Shown: piece by piece, positions 1 to 8,529 of the stretch
Numbering within the stretch: the first letter of the stretch is position 1
Layout: each line of letters opens with the position of its first letter
Origin: JBBSJZ01 sp041751935
GTDB lineage: Bacteria > Planctomycetota > Planctomycetia > Pirellulales > Pirellulaceae
Direction of reading: 5' to 3'
Assembly: GCA_041751935.1 (NCBI GenBank)
Contig: JBGSIA010000080.1
Coordinates: 62,001-126,000 of the forward strand
Length of the DNA stretch: 64,000 bases
Translations under genes and position numbers: made by a program
The notes under the pieces: model-generated
What the model saw: only the letters and a program-made list of their open reading frames with translations
Database searches by the model: none
Told to the model about the DNA's origin: nothing

Positions 1-1
1 C

Positions 2-499
2 ACCGAGGGTGGTAGCCGCAAGCTGTGGATTGAACGCTTCAAGCAACTGGGGCCGATCGCTCGTGATCACGGCGTGGTCTTGGTGGTAAAACAACACGGC
101 GGTTTGACGGGAACTGGCAAGGCGTGTGCGGAAATCATTCGTGAAGTCGAGGATCCAGGCATTAAGGTGAACTTTGATGCTGGGAATGTTATGGATTACT
201 TGAACCTGGATCCGATCCCAGACATTCATGAGTGTGCCGATGTTGTGCACAGTTTTTGTATGAAGGATCACCGCAACTGGCCACTAGATCAAGACTGTGG
301 ACCGGGGTTCGGTGAGATCGACCACTATCGACTTCTTCATCCGGTCGCTTTTACCGGCCGTACCATTCCCCTATGTTGCGAGAACATATTCGCTCCGGTT
401 GTCGGTCGACCGGAAAGCCCTGAGGGAGTTGACCGGCTAGCAAAACAAGTGCGGGAGTATTTGGAAACCGTCATCGCGGGAATCCAGGTGAAGGTCTAG
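2..499 (+). CDS. Sugar phosphate isomerase/epimerase (xylose isomerase-like TIM barrel), C-terminal part
   Basis: The reading frame is already open at the left edge, so only about the last 165 residues are present and the start lies outside the window. The fragment looks like the C-terminal half of an AP-endonuclease-2 / xylose isomerase-like TIM barrel. Visible features are an Asn-Phe-Asp-Ala-Gly-Asn strand, a Ser-Phe-Cys-Met-Lys-Asp-His strand, a Gly-Glu-Ile-Asp turn and a Cys-Cys-Glu-Asn-Ile strand; in this family such strands end in the Asp, His and Glu that hold a divalent metal. Members isomerise or epimerise sugars or inositol derivatives. It lies 69 bases before a Gfo/Idh/MocA oxidoreductase on the same strand, a pairing common in carbohydrate catabolism. 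The substrate cannot be told from the sequence. Confidence 0.75.
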   Translation, partial: TEGGSRKLWIERFKQLGPIARDHGVVLVVKQHGGLTGTGKACAEIIREVEDPGIKVNFDAGNVMDYLNLDPIPDIHECADVVHSFCMKDHRNWPLDQDCGPGFGEIDHYRLLHPVAFTGRTIPLCCENIFAPVVGRPESPEGVDRLAKQVREYLETVIAGIQVKV

Positions 500-568
500 C
501 CGCTTTTTGGTTGCAGCCCGATAGAATGATAGTGGCAATTCAAATTGGAGTTGGAATAGGACAATCAA

Positions 569-1876
569 ATGACAAAGACGACAAACATGAACACGGCTCC
601 CCAGCAGACGTCTCGGCGGCAATTCATTGGCGAATCCGTGGCTGCAACGACAACGATCGGAGGTGCAGCGATCGCGCTCCCCAGATCCGTTCATGCGGCG
701 GGTGATGATACGTTGCGAGTCGGATTGATTGGATGTGGCGGGCGAGGTACTGGCGCCGCCAGGCAAGCCTTGGAGGCTGACAGGAGCGTGAAGCTTGTTG
801 CGATGGGCGACATGTTTGATGAGCGGTTACAGACCAGCTTGAAGTCACTGACTGTCATCAAGGAGCTTGCGGGAAAGATTGACGTTCCGCCAGAGCGACA
901 GTTCATCGGATTTGATGCTTACAAGGGAGTGATTGCGGAGGACTTGGATGTTGTGTTGCTCACAGCACCGCCGCATTTTCGACCGATGCACCTCAAGGCA
1001 TCGATCGACGCGGGGAAGCATGTGTTTGCCGAGAAACCGGTTGCCGTGGATGCCCCTGGTGTTCGCTCAGTACTTGAAACGTGTGCCGAAGCCCAACGAA
1101 AGAATCTCTCCGTCGTTTCAGGATTGTGCATTCGTTACGACGGCGGCTTTCGAGAAACGATCCAGCGCCTGCACGATGGAGCGATTGGCGACATTCATAC
1201 CGTCATTGCAAACGACTATCGCGGCCCGATCTGGGTCAAACCTCGCAAGGATGATTGGACCGACATGCATTGGCAAATGCACAATTGGTATTACTTCACA
1301 TGGCTGTCCGGTGACTTTAACGTCGAGCAACACGTGCACTACTTGGACGTTTGTGCCTGGGTGATGGGCGGCTATCCCGTCAAAGCGATTGGAATGGGAG
1401 GGCGACAAGTTCGCACCGAATCGATGTACGGAAACATCTACGATCACCACAGTGTGACTTACGAGTACGAAAACGGCGCGAGGCTGTTCAGCAATTGTCG
1501 GCAACAAAGAGGATGCAAAACCGACATGGGAAGCGTTGCACTCGGTTCGAAGGGGCGTGCCATCGTGTCCGAAAGCAAACTAGAAATCATGTCAGAAACT
1601 CAATGGCGATTCGACAAAAAGGTGAAAGACATGTATCAAGCCGAACATGATGAATTATTTGCCGCCATACGGACTGGCCAGCCCATCAACAACGGGGAGT
1701 ACATGGCGAAAAGCACGATGCTGGCGATCATGGGCCGAATGGCGACTTATACGGGTCAAGAGATCACGTGGGAGCAAGCAATGAATTCGACCCAGGATTT
1801 GTCCCCGGAAAAGTACGGGTGGGGAGCGGCCCCGGAAGTCGAAATCGCTCGTCCAGGGGTTACAAAGCTTGCATAG
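569..1876 (+). CDS. Tat-exported Gfo/Idh/MocA family oxidoreductase
   Basis: The 435-residue protein starts with a twin-arginine signal: Ser-Arg-Arg-Gln-Phe-Ile at about residues 15-20, then a hydrophobic Ala/Thr/Ile stretch ending in Val-His-Ala-Ala. A Rossmann nucleotide-binding motif (Gly-Leu-Ile-Gly-Cys-Gly-Gly-Arg-Gly) follows near residue 52. The family's Glu-Lys-Pro motif is near residue 155 in a His-Val-Phe-Ala-Glu-Lys-Pro context; its Lys is normally catalytic. Members oxidise or reduce sugars and cyclitols with NAD(P). The Tat signal suggests it folds with its cofactor and is then exported, as is usual for planctomycete members. An AGGA sequence precedes the chosen ATG; a second ATG six codons later is possible. 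It probably works with the isomerase/epimerase just upstream. Substrate unknown. Confidence 0.85.
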   Translation: MTKTTNMNTAPQQTSRRQFIGESVAATTTIGGAAIALPRSVHAAGDDTLRVGLIGCGGRGTGAARQALEADRSVKLVAMGDMFDERLQTSLKSLTVIKELAGKIDVPPERQFIGFDAYKGVIAEDLDVVLLTAPPHFRPMHLKASIDAGKHVFAEKPVAVDAPGVRSVLETCAEAQRKNLSVVSGLCIRYDGGFRETIQRLHDGAIGDIHTVIANDYRGPIWVKPRKDDWTDMHWQMHNWYYFTWLSGDFNVEQHVHYLDVCAWVMGGYPVKAIGMGGRQVRTESMYGNIYDHHSVTYEYENGARLFSNCRQQRGCKTDMGSVALGSKGRAIVSESKLEIMSETQWRFDKKVKDMYQAEHDELFAAIRTGQPINNGEYMAKSTMLAIMGRMATYTGQEITWEQAMNSTQDLSPEKYGWGAAPEVEIARPGVTKLA

Positions 1877-1951
1877 CCGACGGTGCAGAGAGATTGCTAC
1901 TTTTCGATTTCGAGCGCATGCGTCATCAATTTCGAGGGATCATCTAGTTGT

Positions 1952-4453
1952 CTAGAATTGCGCACGCAGTCGCTTTATTTCACCCTCAACGTCTTTTCCC
2001 TCATAGAACCAAATTTCACCGTTCACCTCGACCGTCTCTCCAGGCTCGCAATCTGGAAAGATCGGGTCCGAATGAATGCATGGCACCGGAGGGTTCGTCC
2101 AAACTCGATTAAGCGGTTGCCAAGCCGTGATGATCCAGCGGTCGGACCCTACGCCTCGCACCGCCACGAAAGCATCGGCAATCACGTGCTCCAATTCCTC
2201 TTGCACGTTAAATCCAACTGCGCCTTTCAACATCGTACAAATTTGAACTCTTAATCCAGTCAGTCGTTTGTCACTGCCATTCTTCAGCTTCAACTGCATC
2301 CACGCTCCGCTCTGGCGGCGCGAAACTTCGCTTCGGAAAACAATTCCGTTTGGCAACGTGCGCTCTACAATTAGTCCGTCGTCGGTTTCGGACCACTCAA
2401 GCGGTGGTAGCCGGTCGCCTCGCTCGTCCCAAATGGTGGGAATGTGCGTATGAGCCAAATAAGTGAGCCCGAGATTGGAGAAGATCGCCTCAGGTACATC
2501 AATGACCACGTAGCCGCCGTTGGGCCAAGGCGGAAAGACACTCACCTTGGTCTCTCGTTGCGGATTGACTGCACCGTCGAGGAAACCCAACCGCGGATGA
2601 CGACCGCCGGGATATGGCAAAATTCGAACAGTACTATTCGTTGCCTCGTTAACTGATTTATGAGCTCGGGATTGGATTGCCTCATGTGCATCGTCCAGGG
2701 AAAGCCCGGTAGCTAGTCGAACTTCGGTGGCAGTAAAACGGTGGTTCACAATCATATTGTCCAACCATCGTGCCAAATCATCAGCGATTGCTTCGCGGGC
2801 AGTTGATTTCACTATTTCCGAGTCGTCCAAAATTGGCAGCGATTGGTAAAAGGCCAATGCATGTTCATATTCTTGCATCGCTTCGGTTGAAACGATGCTT
2901 TTACTGCGCTGCATCTCTTCGGTTACTCGACTGAGCAAGTAGCTCTTTTCATGTTCATGTATTTGCACAGGCTCATCATCAACTTCTACGTACCATGGTG
3001 CGGAATGGGCAAACCGAGATTGGCCATCTGGGCGAGCTTCCCAAAATCGAACTGCAAACCAACCGGATCGTTGTGGGACCAATGAAATATTCAGTTCGGA
3101 TTGATAAGCACCAACGGAGGTTTCGTTGTTTTGGGGTCGCAGCAAAACCTCCGGCCGACCATTGACCAGCAATTCGCCATAGGACAATTTCGATTCGGAG
3201 ATGACATTTATGTGTATCGGAATTGGTTCCTTATGTGTCGACGCTCGTTTGAATACGTGCCCTGGGTCCATGGAATCGGATGTCACATACAACATGGGGC
3301 CTGTCGTCACAAACGAGCGGCCTTGCTTTAGCCCCGCCATCCACGCATCAAAACTAAAATCACTCTGCAAATGAACGTATATTCGACCAAATCCCGCCGG
3401 AACGGGATGCACGCCATTTGCCGTGCCTGCGGTTGGCGGCATCCGCAGCCCGCAATTGAGCAGTGTGTAGTACATGCCCAGCGTATAGTCGATCCACTGT
3501 CGATGTCCGCCTTGAGCCGCTCCGTATGGCGGCTGAATGTAGGCTGGAGCTTTTGTGTTCCACTTACGAAACGCAGACTCGGTACGCCAAACGTGGTTGT
3601 TCGACAACTCATAGAGTCCATTGGACGCCAAAGTTGGCAACAGCATGGCGAACGGCCAATCCAGTTTATCGAAGTCGAAAAAGGCGTTCGGATCGGAATT
3701 CTTTAACGATTCAATCACTGGCCTCCATGGTGGCACGCCTAAGTCCAGACCATCGCGATGTCCTAGTACGAACAAGGCTCCGAGCGTATGCCGATGCTCG
3801 CCAACGGTGAAAATTTCGTACTCGGTGTTTCGCGGCCAAATAACATGTGAATCCGTGACCTTGATCAATCCATTCGGAATCACGGTGAGATTTTTATCGC
3901 CAGCGACTGGGGCCGTACCTGAAGTCGTGACCCAATTAGTCAGAGGCAAGGCGACATTCAATTCCTCTGCGAGTATGACATTTTTCAACTCGTCGATTGT
4001 ACGGTGCAAATGCGTGTCACCTGAGTACCAACCGTGTGCAGCGGGCTTCGCCCATCGCTTGAGCGAAACCGTTATCTCGACATCATTTGTCGTGACGTTG
4101 ATCTGCTGCGAATGTGGAAAGTAGGTTTTCCCGCGTTCCACAGTCAGCACATATTTCCCTGGCGAAACCTTGGCCGAACATGGGTGCGATGAGACCGTTG
4201 TATGAAACTCGACTGAGTTCTTGTTGATCCAATTTTGCTTTTCGTAGCGGACGGCGGACCCTTCGACATCGTCCGTGGAAAAGTACAGCCATCTATCCGA
4301 GTCTGTCTTGAGATACAGTCTCGCTGCGATTGGCTCGTTCGAGTCCGCATCGACAACGTTAACGCGCAGTGTCCGCTCTTGGGAATTGGCGTAGTTGGTC
4401 AAAATGCCAACATATGCAATGAGCAAAGCGGACCAGAGTTGTCGTCGCATCAA
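1952..4453 (-). CDS. Secreted CehA/McbA-type metallohydrolase
   Basis: This 833-residue protein has an N-terminal signal peptide (Met-Met-Arg-Arg followed by a Leu/Ile/Ala core, cleavage likely after Ala-Asn-Ser). A beta-rich segment with a carboxypeptidase-regulatory-like look follows. Near residue 143 is Gly-Trp-Tyr-Ser-Gly-Asp-Thr-His-Leu-His-Arg; this Asp-x-His-x-His signature of the CehA/McbA PHP-like domain binds metal. Such domains hydrolyse esters or phosphoesters, and in planctomycetes they are common on secreted proteins of unknown substrate. The C-terminal third contains a region rich in Trp and aromatic residues and may bind carbohydrate. It converges on the upstream oxidoreductase with a 75-base gap. 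Exported location is inferred; the exact activity is not known. Confidence 0.75.
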   Translation of the reverse strand: MMRRQLWSALLIAYVGILTNYANSQERTLRVNVVDADSNEPIAARLYLKTDSDRWLYFSTDDVEGSAVRYEKQNWINKNSVEFHTTVSSHPCSAKVSPGKYVLTVERGKTYFPHSQQINVTTNDVEITVSLKRWAKPAAHGWYSGDTHLHRTIDELKNVILAEELNVALPLTNWVTTSGTAPVAGDKNLTVIPNGLIKVTDSHVIWPRNTEYEIFTVGEHRHTLGALFVLGHRDGLDLGVPPWRPVIESLKNSDPNAFFDFDKLDWPFAMLLPTLASNGLYELSNNHVWRTESAFRKWNTKAPAYIQPPYGAAQGGHRQWIDYTLGMYYTLLNCGLRMPPTAGTANGVHPVPAGFGRIYVHLQSDFSFDAWMAGLKQGRSFVTTGPMLYVTSDSMDPGHVFKRASTHKEPIPIHINVISESKLSYGELLVNGRPEVLLRPQNNETSVGAYQSELNISLVPQRSGWFAVRFWEARPDGQSRFAHSAPWYVEVDDEPVQIHEHEKSYLLSRVTEEMQRSKSIVSTEAMQEYEHALAFYQSLPILDDSEIVKSTAREAIADDLARWLDNMIVNHRFTATEVRLATGLSLDDAHEAIQSRAHKSVNEATNSTVRILPYPGGRHPRLGFLDGAVNPQRETKVSVFPPWPNGGYVVIDVPEAIFSNLGLTYLAHTHIPTIWDERGDRLPPLEWSETDDGLIVERTLPNGIVFRSEVSRRQSGAWMQLKLKNGSDKRLTGLRVQICTMLKGAVGFNVQEELEHVIADAFVAVRGVGSDRWIITAWQPLNRVWTNPPVPCIHSDPIFPDCEPGETVEVNGEIWFYEGKDVEGEIKRLRAQF

Positions 4454-4650
4454 GCTTACCTCGTTCTAAAGTGAAGTTTGAATTGTAACAGGCTGCAAGT
4501 CACTCCACCTATGCAAAGCATTTCTACCAACTACTCGTAGAGTAACGTCTCTCCAGTTTCCTCGCTCACTCAGAATAGGGATGGCGACGCATATGATCAC
4601 CTTCAATGATGGCGTAGCTCCATCGAATGATGTGGCGTCATCGAACCCTA

Positions 4651-5496
4651 CTACTTCTCAAATTCTGGCTTGGGGCGTTTTTCGACGAAACTCCAGAAAT
4701 GCGGTTTTCCGTTTTCGTTGATTGTCCCATCGGGCGAGTTCCATTCGCTGCCGTCGCTAAGTTTTGCAGCGATCTTGTAATCGCTAAAGGGTGCAAGCGC
4801 ATAGAACCATGCACGCTTATCATCCACTTGTCGAGCCTCGATTAAGACGAGCACCTCCGTGTCTGTCCCCTGACAAAACCCAAAAATCGCCCCGTATTCG
4901 ATACCGGCATTCTTGTCAGCGTATTCATAGAATGGCTTGGGAACCAAACGCAACTCCCATCGTTGATCATCGCCCGACTTTGTTTCGAATTGCAATGTTC
5001 GCGGGATCTGTCTCGCTTGCAACGTCAATCGACGTGCGTCTGGGTCGGGTGCCGGATAATCACCGACGTGCTTCCACTGGAGACCTGCGACTGGGCAAGT
5101 CCAAGTTGCCTGTCCCTGCATCTCTTTGCGGATCGGCCGACCGTACAGCGAATGAAACTCTTGCATAACCCAGCGGTCGCGTCCTTGAGACCAGGAAAAG
5201 AACACACCGATCGCGGCGGGCAATCCCGATTCCGATGTCCAAACATACATAGCACCAATGTCGTCACCACCACGGACAGACTGGGTGTGGCGAAAGACAG
5301 CGTTATTGTGCAATTTGAATTCCTCAACCGGAGTGTCGAGGGTGAACATTCTCTGTGCCTTGGCCATTTCTTCAGCAACTCCTATCCAATAATCGATCGT
5401 CTTGCTTTCGTTATCGTCCGCAAAAACTTTTGACAGCGATGCCGTAAACTGGCTCAGAACGCAGGCAGCCATCCAAAACGAAAAGAGTCGGGACAT
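4651..5496 (-). CDS. Secreted protein of unknown function
   Basis: The 281-residue product starts Met-Ser-Arg-Leu-Phe-Ser and carries a typical signal peptide ending in a Val-Phe-Ala-Asp site. An upstream in-frame ATG at 5565 would place 23 polar residues before the signal, so the ATG at 5496 is preferred. The mature part is mixed alpha/beta with several Trp residues (for example Trp-Val-Met-Gln-Glu-Phe-His-Ser and Trp-Thr-Cys-Pro-Val) and no catalytic motif that I recognise. Proteins of this kind are lineage-specific in planctomycetes. It lies on the same strand as the CehA/McbA gene, with about 200 bases between them. No function is proposed. Confidence 0.6.
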   Translation of the reverse strand: MSRLFSFWMAACVLSQFTASLSKVFADDNESKTIDYWIGVAEEMAKAQRMFTLDTPVEEFKLHNNAVFRHTQSVRGGDDIGAMYVWTSESGLPAAIGVFFSWSQGRDRWVMQEFHSLYGRPIRKEMQGQATWTCPVAGLQWKHVGDYPAPDPDARRLTLQARQIPRTLQFETKSGDDQRWELRLVPKPFYEYADKNAGIEYGAIFGFCQGTDTEVLVLIEARQVDDKRAWFYALAPFSDYKIAAKLSDGSEWNSPDGTINENGKPHFWSFVEKRPKPEFEK

Positions 5497-5822
5497 GAGT
5501 ACGCACTCTTGTTGAGAGGAGTAGCGGTCGGCTTTACAGCGCCCGCGATTGATACACCAACGCACGTGATATTATACGAACTCCGTGACAGCTTTCACAC
5601 TTCCGTATTTTTCGCTGGATTGAACACGCTACATCAGCGTACCATGCGACCGGTAAGTGATCATCGTGGTCGTCACTTGGCTCAGTGACTGCGGATGACG
5701 GGTCGCTTCAAGATTGCTGCTTGGGCGGAGTTGTCGGGAGAGTATCTACGTGGGGATCGATTTGACACAACAAAGGTTCCAGCGAAAAAAATGGAACGGT
5801 CGAAGAAAATGGAGCGGGGTGG
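5497..5822. other. Intergenic stretch between two minus-strand genes
   Basis: This 326-base gap must hold the promoter of the secreted protein at 4651-5496 and the end of the acyltransferase transcript. The only structure I see is a short inverted repeat at 5672-5689 (GTCACT and AGTGAC around a six-base loop). It has no T-run after it, so it is not a convincing terminator. No coding signal is visible. Confidence 0.4.
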
Positions 5823-6968
5823 TCAGGCCTCTTTGCTGGCGATTGTTGCACCAAAAAGGGCTGACTTCTTTGCGGCTTCTCCAGCGGAAACGACCGCTGA
5901 CGCTTGTCGGCGTTGCCACTGGATACGAAGCCATCGGGTGATGGGCTGCTCGATTCTTGTGGTAACGAGTGTTGCCAAGGCGAAGGTGAACGCGATGGCG
6001 ATGGCGAGACACACCAGCGAGGGTACGCCAGCGTGATTGAAGTGGTAAATAAGCGAACAGCCGAGATTGTTGTGCAGTAGATACACCGGGTAAGAAATCG
6101 TACTGATAAACACCAGCGGTCGCAGCCTTAGCGGTGCAAGGCGACCTTGCGCGGCCAGCAAGACCGTTCCTAAAATCAGTAACGTCGCTAGCGGATTGTG
6201 CTTGCCATGATCAATACAGTGGAACACGGTTGCGGCAACGCCAATAGCCACCATGTTCTTCCACAGCGAACCCACTTTCGTTTGGATCATGTACAACAAA
6301 AATCCCATGGCAAACAATGGCACGAAGTCCAATAACAGCAGTCGCCGAATTGCTGTTGCGAATCCGAAGCCAATTGTTGATGAATGTGTCACTGCGAGAG
6401 AATCCAATGTTGGGCAGAGCACCAAGGCAAGTCCACAAAGCGTGCCCCAGCCGATGTAGTAACGACGCAGTACTCCCAGTCGGAACATGGCAACCAGTGT
6501 GGCGTAAAACATCATTTCGATTTGCAGCGTCCACATGACGGGATCGATGCACTCGAAGCCAAAAACTCGCGGCATCAGAGTTAAGTTTGCCACGAACTGT
6601 GCCCCCGTAATGCTGACGGGAGCATGGGGCGCCAGTGTAACAATCGCCAAATTGGCAACGATCACCAGCAGGAAGATAGGAATGATGCGAATCAGTCGTG
6701 CGGCGACAAAATCGACCGGTTGCCGGCGTCGCAACAACGACATGCTGTTGACATAACCGCTGAGGATGAAGAATAGTTCGACTCCGTAAGCTCCAAAGGG
6801 CCATTCGAATCCGAGCGGATCGACAAATCCAAACTTCACAGCGTAAACGTGAGTAAAGTGAAACGCGATGAGGTTCAGCGCCGCCAACGCACGCAGCGCG
6901 TCGAGTTCGACGACCCGACGAAGGGGAATCAGAGAGTTGGCGGTTGAGGTGCTTGGGCTAGGATTCAT
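5823..6968 (-). CDS. Membrane acyltransferase, acyltransferase 3 family
   Basis: The 381-residue protein opens with the family's N-terminal pattern, Glu-Leu-Asp-Ala-Leu-Arg-Ala-Leu-Ala-Ala, followed by an early His in Ile-Ala-Phe-His-Phe-Thr-His that is the conserved catalytic-type histidine. About ten hydrophobic helices follow, with Arg-Arg-x-Arg loops and a conserved Ser-Tyr-Pro-Val-Tyr-Leu-Leu-His-Asn near the C terminus. Family members transfer acetyl or other acyl groups to sugars of cell-surface glycans. The ATG at 6968 (Met-Asn-Pro-Ser-Pro) is chosen over 7034 because the extra 22 residues look unrelated to the family. It is divergent from the phosphomutase-like gene, with about 240 bases for two promoters. 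The acceptor substrate is unknown. Confidence 0.85.
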   Translation of the reverse strand: MNPSPSTSTANSLIPLRRVVELDALRALAALNLIAFHFTHVYAVKFGFVDPLGFEWPFGAYGVELFFILSGYVNSMSLLRRRQPVDFVAARLIRIIPIFLLVIVANLAIVTLAPHAPVSITGAQFVANLTLMPRVFGFECIDPVMWTLQIEMMFYATLVAMFRLGVLRRYYIGWGTLCGLALVLCPTLDSLAVTHSSTIGFGFATAIRRLLLLDFVPLFAMGFLLYMIQTKVGSLWKNMVAIGVAATVFHCIDHGKHNPLATLLILGTVLLAAQGRLAPLRLRPLVFISTISYPVYLLHNNLGCSLIYHFNHAGVPSLVCLAIAIAFTFALATLVTTRIEQPITRWLRIQWQRRQASAVVSAGEAAKKSALFGATIASKEA

Positions 6969-7207
6969 CGGGGGAAACGCATACGTCGAGTTCACGCAGG
7001 GGAGCGCTCGGGACCGATCAGCATGAGAAAACATGGGTTGTCCTGAAGCAAAGGGTGTCGCCCAATACCAATCTTTGCGTGGGGGATTCGTAAACTGCCG
7101 CCGTGAGTACGGGTTATACCGATTGTCCGTCCCCTTTCGCGTTTTCGTTGGCTTGACGAAACTTGGCGGTCAGTTTTGCCCGCCGCTTCGAGGAGAACCA
7201 ACAACGC

Positions 7208-8449
7208 ATGAAATACGCAATTGTCATCCCCGATGGCTGCGCCGACGAACCGATCGCAGATCTCGGCGGTAGAACCCCGTTACAGGCTGCTCACCTGCCC
7301 GCGATGGACGCACTGGCCCGTGCAGGTATGTTGGCGCTGGCCAATAACACGCCTGCCCACTTACCGGCGGGCAGTGAAGTCGCCAACTTATGTCTGCTGG
7401 GCTACGATCCCAACGTCTATTTTACTGGCAGGGCGCCGCTGGAAGCCGCTGCCCAGGGGATCTCGTTGGGCAAACAGGATTGGGCGGTCCGCTGCAATCT
7501 CGTGACGATCGAAGATCAAACGATGGTCGATTTTACTGCCGATCACATTAGCACGGCTGAATCTGCGGCGCTGCTCGCGGCTGCTCAAACACACTTGATC
7601 GACCAGGGCGACTGGACGCAATCGGAACGTCGCATCGTGTCGCGGATGCAATTTGTGCCAGGAGTCAGTTATCGCAATTTGCTGATTTACCGCGGCGACG
7701 AATCCACGCCAGCACCATTTTCCAAAGAGACTCGTTCGACCGCGCCGCATGATCTGACGGATCTTAGCATCACCGACGATTTTCCTCGCGGGCCCGGCAG
7801 CCAATTGCTGGTCAAGTTGATGAACGCCTCGGCGGAGCTTTTTGCCACGCATGAAATCAATCAACAGCGGATCTCCGCGGGTAAGCGGGCAGCTACCAAT
7901 GTTTGGCTGTGGGGATTGGGTGGAGCACCGAACCTGCCATCGTTCAAGGAACGATATGGCGTTCAAGGGGTGATGATTACCGCGGTGGACCTGCTTCGTG
8001 GAATCGCGGCGTTAGCACAGTGGCCGCGGATCGAGGTGGCTGGAGCGACCGGATATCTCGATACCGACTATGCCGCCAAGGGTCGTGAGGCGGTAAAGGC
8101 GTTAGAGTCCTACGATTTGGTTTGCGTGCACATCGAAGCACCCGACGAAGCCTCGCACGAGGGCCGACACGACGCAAAAATCGAAGCACTGCAACAGATC
8201 GACGCACACATTGTTCAGCCCCTTGTCGCGGCACTGCAGTCGCAGGGTGATTATCGCATTCTGGTAACACCCGACCATCCCACTCCCTGTGGCACCAAGA
8301 AACATAGCCACGGCATGGTCCCGCTCGTGATTGCTGGCACCGGAGTCCAAGCTGACTCACAAACAACGTACGACGAAGTCGCTGCGGCCAACAGCGGCAA
8401 ACGATTTGACCAAGGTTGGGACCTGATGGCCGAGTTCATTCACGTTTAG
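7208..8449 (+). CDS. APGM-family phosphomutase-like enzyme; possible homoserine kinase
   Basis: The 413-residue protein belongs to the archaeal-type cofactor-independent phosphoglycerate mutase family (alkaline phosphatase superfamily). It shows Ile-Pro-Asp-Gly-Cys-Ala-Asp at the N terminus, Gly-Ser-Glu-Val-Ala-Asn-Leu with the Ser that carries the phosphoenzyme, Asp-Glu-Ala-Ser-His-Glu near residue 315, and Pro-Asp-His-Pro-Thr-Pro with a later His as metal ligands. ATG 7208 gives the family's usual N terminus. The next gene, 80 bases on, is aspartokinase. In Bacteroides and Desulfovibrio, APGM-like proteins next to threonine-pathway genes have been shown genetically to serve as homoserine kinase. 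That role is therefore a real alternative to glycolytic mutase here, but it is inference from context. Confidence 0.8.
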   Translation: MKYAIVIPDGCADEPIADLGGRTPLQAAHLPAMDALARAGMLALANNTPAHLPAGSEVANLCLLGYDPNVYFTGRAPLEAAAQGISLGKQDWAVRCNLVTIEDQTMVDFTADHISTAESAALLAAAQTHLIDQGDWTQSERRIVSRMQFVPGVSYRNLLIYRGDESTPAPFSKETRSTAPHDLTDLSITDDFPRGPGSQLLVKLMNASAELFATHEINQQRISAGKRAATNVWLWGLGGAPNLPSFKERYGVQGVMITAVDLLRGIAALAQWPRIEVAGATGYLDTDYAAKGREAVKALESYDLVCVHIEAPDEASHEGRHDAKIEALQQIDAHIVQPLVAALQSQGDYRILVTPDHPTPCGTKKHSHGMVPLVIAGTGVQADSQTTYDEVAAANSGKRFDQGWDLMAEFIHV

Positions 8450-8456
8450 CCTGCGT

Positions 8457-8523
8457 CACCCTTCACCCTTCACCCTTCACCCTTCACCCTTCACCCTTCA
8501 CCCTTCACCCTTCACCCTTCACC
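8457..8523. repeat. Tandem heptanucleotide repeat, nine perfect copies of CACCCTT
   Basis: Nine perfect head-to-tail copies of CACCCTT occupy 8457-8519, with a partial tenth copy (CACCT) after them. The array fills nearly the whole 80-base space between the stop codon of the APGM-like gene and the ATG of aspartokinase. It has no stop codon in any forward frame. Simple heptamer arrays change copy number by strand slippage. The biased C/T strand would make a pyrimidine-rich leader in the transcript. Confidence 0.95.
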
Positions 8524-8529
8524 TCTGCA

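Noticed and set aside
8457..8523. The heptamer array as a CRISPR
   Set aside because: Units are seven bases, directly adjacent and without spacers.
8416..8529. Upstream start for aspartokinase giving a Leu-His-Pro-Ser-Pro-Phe-Thr repeat at the N terminus
   Set aside because: The extra residues are just the translated heptamer array and the end of the previous gene in another frame; ATG 8530 gives the family's normal N terminus.
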